Source of the DNA: Eremothecium cymbalariae DBVPG#7215
Taxonomy: Eukaryota > Ascomycota > Saccharomycetes > Saccharomycetales > Saccharomycetaceae
Length of the DNA: 64,000 nucleotides
NCBI RefSeq assembly: GCF_000235365.1
Contig: NC_016450.1
Coordinates: forward strand, 1,240,001 to 1,304,000
Reading direction: 5' to 3'
Below, one piece after another: positions 38,309 to 48,454 of the stretch. A program made the position numbers and the translations under genes. Position 1 is the first letter of the stretch; each line of letters begins with the position of its first letter. The notes beneath the pieces are model-generated. The model worked only from the letters and a program-made list of their open reading frames with translations, was not told where the DNA came from and searched no databases.

Positions 38309-40087
38309 TTAACACCAGAAAGCTATGAAACGTTGTTTGAAAGAGGCTGTCTTCATTCTTTCTTTACGTTCGAGCTCCTCTTGTTGAAGAACCTCTTCAT
38401 CGAATATTTGTCTATGAGTCTCCAGATCTATTTTGTCTACAGGAATGAGCAATTGAACTTCTCTATACCATATTTTGTAACCAACGTAGAAGAGGACTAG
38501 GACTGCGAATGCCAAATAATTTTTAAAGAAAGACTCTGCATCTAATTCGCCATGTTTGTCAATAGGTGCAATTGCAATCCAGAATTGAGCGACCAATACC
38601 ACAATATTGAAGAATACAGCATAGTATGAACCTATTGCACCAGTGGTGGATGTGTAGCCTAATTCACCTAGGGATCTACCTTGTACTTTCATAGCGGCCC
38701 TAAATCTAATGTGTGAAAGGGCAATAGAAGTCCAGGTGAACAGCTGAGACAAACCTGCAATGGCAGTTAACCATGTGAAGACAGATTCTTGATTTTTCGA
38801 TGCAGCAACAAATGACAGTAGACCAAAGACACAAACAAATAGCAAAGTAGCCAACGGTCTACCAGCTCTATCAACATAGGTAAATATCTTTGGACAGAGG
38901 CCATTTTCAGCTAAAGAAAGAAGAATACGAGGAGCAGAATACATGCCGGAATTTCCTACAGATATCACTGAAGTCAAAATAATAGCATTAATTATGTGTG
39001 GAACAATTTTGACTCCATGGTAGGCAGCAGCAATAACAAATGGAGATGCATGGGAGGCAGAAGCTCCAGAGGATGATAGTAGCTGGTCAGATGTGTATGG
39101 GACTAAGAAACAGATCAAGGCGATAGGTATCAAAAACACCACCACCACTCTGTATAGCCATCTCTTGGTAGCACTGGGAACTGACTCTCTTGGGTTCGCT
39201 TGTTCAGCAGCCGTTAATGCAATGAATTCCGAACCACCATAGGCAAAAGCACTTTGTACCCACACGGAACAAATACCCTTCAAATGATTGATTGACCTCT
39301 CTCCCGCAAAAGTGCCAGGATTACTCCAGTACTTCGCTCCAATGTAACCAAGTTTAGAGGCCCCGCAGTTCAACGAGATACCCATAATAATAAACCCAGC
39401 CATTAACAATACCTTTAAAGTATTAAAAATGAACTCTGATTCTGCATAACCACGCGAGCCAAAAAAGTGAATGAATACAATGAAAAGGTAAAAGATGGCA
39501 ACAAAGACGTCTGGGTTGACCGATTCAGTCCAATACTTTATTGTCATAGACGCTGTCACTAGTTCTAACGGTAGAACAATTGCCCACTGTAACCCATAAA
39601 CTAATGCAACAGCAAATCCGAAGCCACGATCAACCAGAAATGTTGGATATGCGTTATAATTACCAGGTAGAGTAGCATAAGCCACACCCAACTCGCAACA
39701 CGCTTGAACAACACAGTAAAGCATAGTAGATGTTGTCAAATACCCAATTAAAAGGCCGCCAGGACCGCCATAATGTAAAGCTTTACCAGAAGCAACCAAC
39801 AAACCCGTTCCAATACCCGTTCCAAGAGATATCATAGTTAGATGTCTTGTTTTGATATTGTGTTTTAGTTTTTGTTGAGTCTTATTTAATCCCGTAGCAT
39901 ACTCCTCCTGGCCTTCCTTCTCATGAACATCTTCAACGACATCAGCCCTCTTGAAAGAATCCTTAAACCGTTGAAATAATCCAGAATTAGAAGTCGATAG
40001 TGTGCTGACGGTACTGGAATTAAAGTCTGCAGCAATCGGCCTCGGTACGTTTGGCTTATCGGATACAAACCCTGACATTGGACTCAA
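38309..40087 (-). CDS. Plasma-membrane amino-acid permease, tandem copy 2
   Basis: YAT-family paralogue of the flanking permeases, 592 aa. It shares [20 protein letters not shown] at the first membrane segment, the GYAESEFIFNTLKVLLMAGF segment, the intracellular VDRAGRPLATL loop and the Phe-Trp-Cys C-terminus. The N-terminal tail differs most from the other two, as usual for regulation by ubiquitin-dependent turnover in this family. Compared with copies 1 and 3, the fifth and sixth membrane segments differ (WVQSAFAYGGSEFIALTAAE), so substrate range may differ. The substrate cannot be read from the sequence. Confidence 0.92.
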   Translation of the reverse strand: MSPMSGFVSDKPNVPRPIAADFNSSTVSTLSTSNSGLFQRFKDSFKRADVVEDVHEKEGQEEYATGLNKTQQKLKHNIKTRHLTMISLGTGIGTGLLVASGKALHYGGPGGLLIGYLTTSTMLYCVVQACCELGVAYATLPGNYNAYPTFLVDRGFGFAVALVYGLQWAIVLPLELVTASMTIKYWTESVNPDVFVAIFYLFIVFIHFFGSRGYAESEFIFNTLKVLLMAGFIIMGISLNCGASKLGYIGAKYWSNPGTFAGERSINHLKGICSVWVQSAFAYGGSEFIALTAAEQANPRESVPSATKRWLYRVVVVFLIPIALICFLVPYTSDQLLSSSGASASHASPFVIAAAYHGVKIVPHIINAIILTSVISVGNSGMYSAPRILLSLAENGLCPKIFTYVDRAGRPLATLLFVCVFGLLSFVAASKNQESVFTWLTAIAGLSQLFTWTSIALSHIRFRAAMKVQGRSLGELGYTSTTGAIGSYYAVFFNIVVLVAQFWIAIAPIDKHGELDAESFFKNYLAFAVLVLFYVGYKIWYREVQLLIPVDKIDLETHRQIFDEEVLQQEELERKERMKTASFKQRFIAFWC

Positions 40088-40993
40088 TATTAATAGTGCC
40101 TGTGGACTAAAGTCTTAAGACTACTTCCTGAAAACAGTACCATTAACAGAAATAATTTAGCATCAATGGGCAAGTAATTATGTTTTCTTCTACCTATATA
40201 TACTTATTCAAATATCTTTTTTAAATGTCACACTGTTGCTATCACTTCTTTTCCTCTGTATGCGTTGCAATTCAGGAAAATAGAAGACTAGACTATCTAT
40301 AATTTCTATAATTTGTTTACATCAAATGATACCAACCAATGTGTTGGAGATTAGCTATACATCATCATAACCTGGTCATTCGTAAGTACAGAACTGTATG
40401 TAGTCGTAATAATAATTATACTTTTAGCCGTGCTGATGGCTTTTTTTAATTTTAGTACCATGTCTCGCTCGAGGGGCCAGATGGCAAGGGAAGGCCGATC
40501 TTCGAGAAAAAAGAACGTTGAAAAAAAGAAATAAAAAGAGCATCGCTAATTATATTGCAGTTTTTGCGATGCACCGAAGACGCCATTATTATCTTACTAT
40601 TGGGTTACCCTTCATAACGCCAAGATGGTTCGCTTTTAATATATGTGGATTTATTATTATAATTGTAGCTAAATAATGATGTAGATGTAGAGTTTGAAGT
40701 TTACAAAGTTGTATTGTGTCGTACTTAGAAATTTTATGGAAATTTCGTGTTGTTTGAAGAGGTTTTACGTTTGGAATGGACCAATCTGTGCTTAGTATGG
40801 GAAGGCAGAGTTGATCGAATCAATTTTATATTTATTTTAGATGGATACAATTAAAAAAGATTATTTTATAGATATATATGTATCTGTACCATGGTAAATA
40901 AACATAAATACCAAAGTAAAAAATGCAGTTACTGTCTTCACAAGAAATACATGTTAAGATAGTAGTTTTTTTGTTATTATTAGTAACTCTTCA
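40088..40993. other. Intergenic between permeases 2 and 3
   Basis: 906 bp of AT-rich DNA holding the copy-2 promoter and the copy-3 3' end. No gene, tRNA or repeat is seen. Confidence 0.55.
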
Positions 40994-42721
40994 TTAACAC
41001 CAAAAGTGGTAAATTTTTACCCAGATAGATGCGGTTCTCATTTTCTCCTTCCAATCTAAATCTTCTTGTTTTAACTCATCTTCGTCGAAAATCTTTCTAT
41101 GGGAGTTTAAATCAACCTCTGTAGCAGGGATGCATAATCTCCAATCCTTGTAGTAAATTTTGTAGCCGAAATAGATAAAGATCAGAACAGGTGCTGCCAG
41201 GTAACTTTGGAAGAAGTCTTTAGCGCTCAATTTACCGCCATTTCCAATTGGTGCGATGGCGACCCAGAATTGAGCAACCAAAACAAACAAAGAAACAATG
41301 ATGGCGAACCACGACCCCCAGTATCCAGTTTGTGATTTATAGCCAACTTCGCCAAGAGACCTACCCTGTGCCTTCATTGCATCACGGAATCTCACATGCG
41401 ACAAACAAATTGATATCCAAATGAATAGTTGAGAGAGACCTGATATAGCTAATAACCATGAGAACACATCTTCTTCTGCATCTGAAGCAGCAATGAAAGC
41501 TAATAGACCAACAAACATAGCTACTAGAAAACAAAGCAACGGCCTGCCTTGTCTATCAACATAGTTAAACACCTTTGGAGCATAACCTTGTTCAGATAGA
41601 GATAACAACAATCTTGGAGCGGAATATAACGACGAATTACCGACAGAAACAACTGCAACTAGGATGACAGCATTAATAATATGCGGTACAACTGAGATCC
41701 CATGAGAAGCAATTGCAATAACAAATGGTGATGCACGAGAAGCTGAACCTGTTGAAGTTAATTCGGGAGCATCATAAGGCACTAAGAAACAAACAATTAA
41801 AGTTGTCAACATGTATATGAGCAAAATACGATAGATGACCTTCTTACATGCACTTGGAATAGATTTTCTTGGGTTTTCTTGTTCAGAAGCTGTTAAAACC
41901 ATCACTTCAATACCTCCATACGCAAAAGCAGCGTAACAAAACACGTAACAAACACCTTTGAAACCAGTAGAAAAGGCACCTGGGGTATGCCAGTATCTAG
42001 CACCTATGTAGCCATCATTTCCAGCACCTCCACAGTTGATAATAATACCAAGAATTACAAATCCGACCATCATTAAAACCTTGCAGGTATTGAACAAAAA
42101 TTCAGCCTCAGCATAACCTTTAGCACCAAACAGATTGATAAAAACAATGAGGAAATATAATATAGCAACAAAAATATCAGGATTGGTATCTGTCCAGTAT
42201 TTTATCGTAATCGCTGCCGTCACTAATTGCAATGGGAAGACAGTCATCCATTGGATACAATAAACCCATGAAACTGAAAACCCCAAGGCAGGATCCACAA
42301 GAAGAGATGAATAAGCAGTATAGTTACCGGTCATACCAGAATAACATATACCTAGCTCTCCAGCAGCCTGAATGATACAATACAACATCGCAGACGCGAC
42401 CCCATACCCAATGATTAAACCACCAGGCCCTGCCTTAGCAAGAGCAGTACCATTCCCCACAAGCAAACCAGTCCCAATACCAGTCCCAAGCGAGATCATT
42501 AACAAATGCCGCGACTTTATAGTCTTTTTCATCTTGGACGAGGTCCCGGTTTCTTCATCATAACCCACAACATCGTCATCCTGCTTTTTTTTAAAACTGT
42601 CAACAAAATCCCTAAAGAGTCCCCTACCTCCTCCATTAGCATTCAAAGCTATAGCTGGAGTCACTCTATCATAACTTTCTTCAAGCTTGGACGCCGAAGC
42701 TGAAGATGATAAATCTGGCAT
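40994..42721 (-). CDS. Plasma-membrane amino-acid permease, tandem copy 3
   Basis: YAT-family paralogue, 575 aa, with [20 protein letters not shown], the GYAEAEFLFNTCKVLMMVGF segment and a C-terminus ending Phe-Trp-Cys. It is the most upstream of the three in the direction of transcription and borders the chromosome IV-type neighbours (TPI1). Copies 2 and 3 look closer to one another around the LTA(S/A)EQ(E/A)NPR(E/K)S loop than to copy 1, which has [12 protein letters not shown] there, suggesting two rounds of duplication. That inference rests on a small region read by eye. Confidence 0.92.
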   Translation of the reverse strand: MPDLSSSASASKLEESYDRVTPAIALNANGGGRGLFRDFVDSFKKKQDDDVVGYDEETGTSSKMKKTIKSRHLLMISLGTGIGTGLLVGNGTALAKAGPGGLIIGYGVASAMLYCIIQAAGELGICYSGMTGNYTAYSSLLVDPALGFSVSWVYCIQWMTVFPLQLVTAAITIKYWTDTNPDIFVAILYFLIVFINLFGAKGYAEAEFLFNTCKVLMMVGFVILGIIINCGGAGNDGYIGARYWHTPGAFSTGFKGVCYVFCYAAFAYGGIEVMVLTASEQENPRKSIPSACKKVIYRILLIYMLTTLIVCFLVPYDAPELTSTGSASRASPFVIAIASHGISVVPHIINAVILVAVVSVGNSSLYSAPRLLLSLSEQGYAPKVFNYVDRQGRPLLCFLVAMFVGLLAFIAASDAEEDVFSWLLAISGLSQLFIWISICLSHVRFRDAMKAQGRSLGEVGYKSQTGYWGSWFAIIVSLFVLVAQFWVAIAPIGNGGKLSAKDFFQSYLAAPVLIFIYFGYKIYYKDWRLCIPATEVDLNSHRKIFDEDELKQEDLDWKEKMRTASIWVKIYHFWC

Positions 42722-43497
42722 CTACAGTAATGATACCTCGTTTAATTATTATGCCTGAACCACCTCTGAATACCTCTGAATTCCTGAAGAACACTTCACA
42801 CAAATAGTGGACAAAAAAATAAGCTTCTAATAAAGCAAATAATCTCCGCACCCTTTGTATATTCCTCAACTAGGCTAAGAATATTCTGCCTTTAAATAAC
42901 TTTTTTTATGTTTTACCTGTCATGTATTACTTCTACCAAGTTTCGAACGATAAAAAATTCAAAAAAATTTCGTTAAGCTTTTCGAAATTTGATAGTACTA
43001 CCATTACTCATAATATTCTCTACATACTAAACTCTCTTGATTTTACTTAGCCAGATAGCTCTGTAATTAGCTCATCTCCCTGTAAGCGGGGTCAGCTTTT
43101 TTGTGCCTTCTCGAGAAAACCGAACGGCTATATCATCACTATATCGCGTTAGTAGTGAGCAACCGTTAGATTGCAAACAAAAGGCATTTATTAATTACAG
43201 TTCGGTGCTACAGAAATCCAGTTGAGCTCTGACATCGAACGACAGAACCAGTCAACATATTTTTTTTTGATTAGCAGCAGGTGGTGTAGAGCATAAACTT
43301 TGTACAAGGCGCTGTCAGAGGATTTCGGAATTGAAAATCGAAAAAGAAACGCAGTAATTCACAAAGAATTGCAGAAAGATCATCAAAAGAAATTCTTTGG
43401 CGGAAGAAAAAGCAAGCTTTCCTTTATTAGGTTCTGAGATTTTTGCATGCTGCTTTGCAAAACGGTAATGCAGCAAGATTGATCTTTTTTCTTATTT
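42722..43497. other. Intergenic: permease 3 upstream and thioredoxin-fold gene 3' region
   Basis: AT-rich, no gene seen. It should hold the copy-3 promoter; I could not identify a convincing Stp1/2 (amino-acid sensing) site by eye. Confidence 0.5.
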
Positions 43498-44037
43498 TTA
43501 TGCGTCGTCTGCGTTCTTTTCTACCCATGCTTTAAGCGATGCCCAGTCGACCTCGCCTGACCCATATTCTGATAGAGTATAATGGTCTTCGGGGAAGGTC
43601 TTCCTAACCGAGACCAAAGTGGGTATTTGCTTGACTCCGAAACGAAGCATGGCTTCTTTCGTTTCGAGGAAATCCGTTTCAATGTCTGCGACGTTAACAC
43701 GCTTTTCAGTCTCCAGTAAGACTATTCGATTGAGCGCGCCCGTTAATGCATCTGCTTGCGGGAGCCCGCGGAATGTGAAATTGAGTATCAACGGAACACG
43801 GTTGCTGAACATTAACACCTCGTTGAGTTCCCCATTTGTGCGAACTGGCAAAAAACACTGGTTAGGTCCGTTGCTGTTGGCCTCGCGGTAACTGGATGCC
43901 CCGGGCTTGCTTGCGGGCGGATACAGTAGTTTAGAGAGCCATGACTTGCAGAAAGGTGCGGTGCAGAAGGCCTGCGATCTTATGGCAGGGGAACGTACCA
44001 GCTGCGTGGCAAGAAGGGTAATCATCGGCAGTGACAT
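43498..44037 (-). CDS. Thioredoxin-fold protein without a CxxC motif, probably mitochondrial
   Basis: A 179-aa protein whose second half (about residues 65-175) reads like a thioredoxin fold: a beta strand LILNFTFRGLP where the active-site Cys pair would normally follow, a helix, a strand RVNVADIETDF, and the cis-proline segment FGVKQIPTLVSVRK. The CxxC redox motif is absent, so disulfide chemistry of the usual type is not expected. The N-terminus (MSLPMITLLATQLVRSPAIR) could be a mitochondrial presequence. I do not recognise a specific S. cerevisiae orthologue. It is divergent from TPI1. Confidence 0.75.
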   Translation of the reverse strand: MSLPMITLLATQLVRSPAIRSQAFCTAPFCKSWLSKLLYPPASKPGASSYREANSNGPNQCFLPVRTNGELNEVLMFSNRVPLILNFTFRGLPQADALTGALNRIVLLETEKRVNVADIETDFLETKEAMLRFGVKQIPTLVSVRKTFPEDHYTLSEYGSGEVDWASLKAWVEKNADDA

Positions 44038-44410
44038 TAGCCTTGCAGAATAACAACTTCAGAATGGTTGAAGTATGTATATATACAGGGTTTAGAAGAG
44101 ACATAAAGAATTGACTGTGGTTGTTATATATAGAAAGTGTTCCAGGTGGCCTGGGTTTATCTCTTTATACGGTCATGTAGAATGCAATTTTAACGATACA
44201 CATGTACAGGTGATTGATATATCCAAACATATCCTTCGGCCGCCTCCAAGATGCCGTATTATGGATTACATGGACTAACATAAATATGTCAAAGCTACGG
44301 TTGCAGGTTCGAGTGAAAAGTAGGTACCTAAATGTCATATCATTATGTAAGTACCTATCGCTTAGCTGTCCGGGACAAACCCCACGTCAGAGCCGAAATT
44401 GTGTTCAAAG

Positions 44411-44443
44411 CTAGAGGAAGCTTCACAACTAGAGGAAGCTTCA
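44411..44443. repeat. 15-bp direct repeat
   Basis: CTAGAGGAAGCTTCA at 44411-44425 and again at 44429-44443, separated by three bases. Confidence 0.9.
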
Positions 44444-44510
44444 AGACCTGGACAACTTTACAGTTTTACTTCTTATTATTTAATCTAGCTTTTATTTAGT
44501 AGATTTCATT

Positions 44511-44544
44511 CCCATCCAAAGCCATACCCATGACTTTGGATGGG
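44511..44544. repeat. Inverted repeat with 11-bp perfect arms
   Basis: CCCATCCAAAG (44511-44521), a 12-base loop, and CTTTGGATGGG (44534-44544), in the upstream region of TPI1. Confidence 0.9.
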
Positions 44545-44642
44545 TAAAGATCAATAAACTATTTCTAAGTATATTGTCAATAGAGTAAATGATTTAGAAA
44601 TTTGTTTAATATTTTTATTATTCTGTCTTCTCCTGCATCTCT

Positions 44643-44850
44643 TCACGTGATGACCTGTATGAAACAGATGGGTGGCAATTTGGGGTGGCCTTCCTCCCGG
44701 GCACTCCCTGTCACATCCTCTGTAAAGCCCATCGCCGTTTCCAACTTTCGTTTTCGTATATTTGAAATAATAAAAAGGATAATTTTTCAATTTTCAAGCC
44801 TAATGATGTACCACATAAAAGGTTAGCTTCCTGTTTAATCTCCTTTGACA
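44643..44850 (+). promoter_or_regulatory. Likely TPI1 upstream activating region
   Basis: TCACGTGA (44643-44650, Cbf1-type E-box), a CTTCC box near 44690 and another near 44827 match the cores used by Gcr1 at glycolytic promoters. An ATGGGTGG string near 44668 is a partial Rap1 resemblance. All are 115-325 bp from the TPI1 start. Confidence 0.4.
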
Positions 44851-44965
44851 AAGTAGATAGCTCTCTTTTCAGTATTTGTTATATTAGTGCAAAAGAAACA
44901 TCTGGTTAGTGCTTATCGGCTGTGCTTTGTTGGATATTCAAGTGGAATAATTAGAATCATATACA

Positions 44966-45712
44966 ATGGCTAGAACATTTTTTGTTGGTGGTAACTTTAA
45001 GTTAAACGGATCCAAGCAATCCATTAAGGAGATTGTGGAGAGATTGAACACGGCTTCAATTGCAGAGAACGTTGAGGTTGTTATCTGTCCACCTGCTCCA
45101 TACTTGGACTATGCATCTTCGTTATTGTCCAAAAGCCAAGTTTCTGTGGGTGCACAGAACGCGTACTTGAAGGCTTCTGGTGCGTACACTGGTGAGAACT
45201 CTGTGGAGCAAATCCGTGAGGTTGGTGCCAAGTGGGTGATTTTGGGGCACTCCGAAAGAAGAACTTACTTCAAGGAGGACGATGTCTTGGTTGCAGACAA
45301 GACTAAGTTTGCCCTAGAACAAGACGTTGGCGTGATCTTGTGTATTGGTGAGACTTTGGAAGAAAAGAAGGCTGGTGTGACTTTGGATGTTGTCAAGAGA
45401 CAATTGAAGGCTGTTTTGGACAAGGTTTCCGACTGGCGCAACATCGTGATCGCTTATGAACCAGTCTGGGCTATTGGGACCGGGTTAGCTGCTACTGCAG
45501 ACGACGCCCAGGATATCCACCACTCCATCAGAGAATTCTTGGCTGAACAGTTGTCGCGTGAAGCTGCAGACAAGATCAGAATCCTATACGGTGGTTCTGC
45601 TAATGGATCGAACGCTGCCTCTTTCAAGGACAAGGCCGATGTCGATGGGTTCTTGGTTGGTGGTGCGTCTTTGAAACCAGAATTCGTGGACATCGTCAAC
45701 TCCAGACAATGA
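44966..45712 (+). CDS. TPI1: Triose-phosphate isomerase
   Basis: Interconverts dihydroxyacetone phosphate and glyceraldehyde 3-phosphate in glycolysis. The 248-aa protein has the standard length and all catalytic features: Lys in GNFKLNG near residue 12, His in ILGHSERR near 95, Glu in [11 protein letters not shown] near 165, and the phosphate-binding YGGSANGSN. The gene uses a narrow set of codons (mainly TTG for Leu, AGA for Arg, GGT for Gly), typical of very high expression in yeasts. It converges on ALG14 with 103 bp between stops. Confidence 0.98.
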   Translation: MARTFFVGGNFKLNGSKQSIKEIVERLNTASIAENVEVVICPPAPYLDYASSLLSKSQVSVGAQNAYLKASGAYTGENSVEQIREVGAKWVILGHSERRTYFKEDDVLVADKTKFALEQDVGVILCIGETLEEKKAGVTLDVVKRQLKAVLDKVSDWRNIVIAYEPVWAIGTGLAATADDAQDIHHSIREFLAEQLSREAADKIRILYGGSANGSNAASFKDKADVDGFLVGGASLKPEFVDIVNSRQ

Positions 45713-45815
45713 ACTGGACTGAATACGCCCAGTTTTAAAGTTTCTTCTTAAACTCAATGTATATCTATACCTATATATATATATCTATCTATAAGTATAG
45801 CTGCTGTTTTATTTA

Positions 45816-46520
45816 CTACACGAGAATACCGAAATACCGCGCCCGTCTATACCTCCTGGCAAGTTCGGGCCACTGCACTACAAACTCATCAACAAACGGA
45901 TACAACAGCCGACCGGTCATGCTTAATGTCTTGATCCTGGCCAACGACTCAACGTAGACAATCTTAGTACTGCGTCGCATGAAAATGTCCAACGTCCGCA
46001 GCCATAAAGTTAATACACAGCAAGTCCCAGGCCCGTTAAACAACACCAAGTGGGGTGCATCTCCAATCTTGGCCCGTATTCCGACAACAACTCGGTACGT
46101 ATGATACATCGACCGCACTATGCTGCGCACAGACTCCACCTTAGAACTCCCAACTTCACGAGCTTTGGGCATCCCTATGTATACCACCTTGCGAAGCTTA
46201 AGCCCCCCTCCCGCAATCAACTGTCTAATCTTCTCCGAACTGGCCCCATCCGCATAGCACACATAAAGGCAACACGTACCGCTAACCAAAACCCCCTGGT
46301 AAGCCTTCAGCAGTCGCAGCATCTCCCCCGTATGCCCACCGGAACCTAAAAACACAACTACATGCTCAGGGGCATCCTCCCTATTCGAAGAACATACCAC
46401 GGCATCTCCATCCGGCACCTGCTGCTGCTGTCCTACACGAAAAATAGGTGAAATAAGCGCAAATCTCACAAGTCCAACTGTGCACACTGCCAAAAAGACC
46501 GATACAACAGCCCACCACAT
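45816..46520 (-). CDS. ALG14: Alg14, membrane anchor of UDP-GlcNAc transferase
   Basis: Alg14 recruits Alg13 to the endoplasmic reticulum to form the transferase that adds the second GlcNAc to dolichol-linked oligosaccharide. The 234-aa protein (S. cerevisiae 237 aa) has one N-terminal membrane anchor (about residues 2-24), the donor-binding VFLGSGGHTGEMLRLL segment near residue 55, LVLFNGPGTCCVL near 150, and ends FVVQWPELARRYRRARYFGIL. Matches YBR070C next to the permease region. Confidence 0.95.
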   Translation of the reverse strand: MWWAVVSVFLAVCTVGLVRFALISPIFRVGQQQQVPDGDAVVCSSNREDAPEHVVVFLGSGGHTGEMLRLLKAYQGVLVSGTCCLYVCYADGASSEKIRQLIAGGGLKLRKVVYIGMPKAREVGSSKVESVRSIVRSMYHTYRVVVGIRAKIGDAPHLVLFNGPGTCCVLTLWLRTLDIFMRRSTKIVYVESLARIKTLSMTGRLLYPFVDEFVVQWPELARRYRRARYFGILV

Positions 46521-47521
46521 CTGTCTTACCTAAAAAACCTGTATATATATTGCTCCAATACCCTTTAAAAGAAACTGAAGCTTATTACACTTCACCACCC
46601 ACGCCTACGTCCATAGATCGGAATTTTTTTGTCAATTTGCCAATTTTCGCCCAGTCCGACGGAATCGCGTTATCGATTGAATCAAAATTCATCAAAAACA
46701 TAATCATGATTAAAATACCTAACTTGGCGAGACCGGATATCACCACAATGGCGCCCCCGAAATATATGCTGATAACTGGAATCCCACAGTAATTCTACTA
46801 ACCTATTTAGGCATCTTCTCCGCACGTACAGCCACCACTGTTAAAAAGTAGAGAGACCTCGCTCAGCCAGGTACGGTGCAATACGCTGTCTTTGGTTTTA
46901 TACACATGTGCATGTATTTCCTACAAGCTTACTTACTGCATAAACTCGGAAAGTTTTTTCGAATCAATATTATTTCCCGTAGCAGAACTTTAATATCTTT
47001 TTCACTCAGAGGTAAATGATAGGCAGGGAGGAGATACGAACATTGCCTCTCTTAGATCGCCGTATATGAAGCAACCCTGTCCATAACATATCCTGAAATG
47101 GATATTTTACATGTGTCTGCCCAATGCGACATGTCATTTGGCATCTTTTAATTTTTTCCTGTAAAGGTGATGAAATCGTGAGTCCTGCTTATATTTGTTA
47201 ACAGTATTAAGTTGGAGAAGTAGGCACACTACCGGTATCTGTCTGCGGATATATATATATATACATATATATAGGTACTAAATTGCCCACATATCTGTCG
47301 TTCCCTTAGTGGAAGACTGACAGAGGCTGAGTGAACGAACACACACAAACATGCGACACTATATTACAAAATCTCGTGGTATCTTTAATTAGTCTATCTG
47401 TCTCTAAAACGAAAACAACCTTGTTTTTTTCCTATCGCCAGCTCTATCGAATCCTCCCTGAGCCCACCAGATTATCACAGCTACACAGAAACCAAACAAT
47501 CGCACTTTTGCTGCCCAACCG
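46521..47521. other. Divergent region of ALG14 and the GC-rich ORF
   Basis: 1 kb with no confident gene. A minus-strand frame open from 46794 to 46585 encodes a hydrophobic stretch but has only a 41-codon ATG-initiated part. An AT microsatellite lies near 47250-47275. Confidence 0.5.
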
Positions 47522-48454
47522 ATGCTTTCATTCTTGAAGGCCAAGATACTCTACAAGGCCTGCTTTTCCTCTTCTCACCAGAAGCGCACATACACTGGTG
47601 TTGCAGCGCACCCACATACTACTGCGTCTGCGGCGCCTGGAACTGCTATTTCGAGACCCGATCCTGCCCCCGTGCCATTGCCACAGCCGCAGCGGCTGAC
47701 GCCAGACCAGCCTCCTGAGCACGACGCCGCCGCCGACGAACTCACGCTGCTGCGTCCGGGCTCCAGGCGAGCCGATCCCGCATCCGGCGCCAGCCGCTGC
47801 TGGCCCGGCTCCCACCGCAAGCTCAACCGTACGTCGCTACTGCTCGACGCGGCAACCATGCGCGAGTATACGTTGGCCTTGGAGCACCTGGTCGAAGAGA
47901 ACCCCGCCCACGACCACCTGCAGCAATACCGCCTCGCCGTGCCGTCACGTGACGACACCGCAAACACCCCGCCCAGCGTCTGCTCCTCGCCCCCCTCAAG
48001 CTTTGCATCCACCAGCCCTATAACCTCGCCGCATTGTTCGCTCTCCACGGCCTCGTCCCCGCTGTCCGACGTCTCCATCCAGGAGCTCATCTACGATGAT
48101 TGCGAAGAACAGGAAAAATATGCATTAGCCGCTGCTGCCGTTGCAGCAGCAACAATGAGCACCCCGGCCTGCGGCGCCGGCCCCAGAGCCCTGCCTGGCG
48201 GCCCCGTCGTCTGTTGCAGGGAGCGGGCTCCCTGCTGCAGCGGCGCTAGCAAACATGCCTTCGGTCTTCCACCCACTGCCACCGTAGCCCCTTGTAACAC
48301 CAGGCTCATAGTCGTGGACAACCCCATCGACCATGGGCTCCGCACCACGCGCCCGCCGCCCAAGACCCTACATACAGAGTGTCTTATATCCTTCGAAGAG
48401 GACGACGACACATATATAGCGCCCCCTTGCAACAGAACGCTGCTGGAGTTCTGA
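47522..48454 (+). CDS. Unrecognised GC-rich low-complexity protein
   Basis: A 310-aa frame, rich in Ala, Pro, Ser and Thr with charged patches, with no domain I recognise. The N-terminus (MLSFLKAKILYKACFSSSHQ) is basic and hydrophobic. Two parts look less like filler: residues about 115-140 (RTSLLLDAATMREYTLALEHLVEEN) and the C-terminal ECLISFEEDDDTYIAPP. Position between ALG14 and CDC34 would suit S. cerevisiae YBR071W, uncharacterised and serine-rich, but I cannot confirm this. The frame is far more GC-rich than most of the window, and frames on the other strand are also long (47575-48090), a usual effect of high GC. I favour this strand because the frame is longest and spans the whole gap. 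Confidence 0.6.
   Translation: MLSFLKAKILYKACFSSSHQKRTYTGVAAHPHTTASAAPGTAISRPDPAPVPLPQPQRLTPDQPPEHDAAADELTLLRPGSRRADPASGASRCWPGSHRKLNRTSLLLDAATMREYTLALEHLVEENPAHDHLQQYRLAVPSRDDTANTPPSVCSSPPSSFASTSPITSPHCSLSTASSPLSDVSIQELIYDDCEEQEKYALAAAAVAAATMSTPACGAGPRALPGGPVVCCRERAPCCSGASKHAFGLPPTATVAPCNTRLIVVDNPIDHGLRTTRPPPKTLHTECLISFEEDDDTYIAPPCNRTLLEF

Larger units (their letters stand above)
44038..44965. other. Divergent region of the thioredoxin-fold gene and TPI1
   Basis: 928 bp without a gene. It contains a 15-bp direct repeat (44411-44425, 44429-44443), a hairpin at 44511-44544, a TCACGTGA site at 44643-44650, and CTTCC boxes near TPI1. A GGTTCGAG string near 44310 is not part of a tRNA. Confidence 0.6.

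Noticed and set aside
43321..43345. ATTTCGGAAT string as a possible centromere CDEIII element
   Set aside because: No long AT-rich CDEII and no CDEI at the right distance; flanking composition is ordinary.
44290..44340. GGTTCGAG string that might be a tRNA B box
   Set aside because: No A box, no matching acceptor stem and no cloverleaf could be drawn around it.
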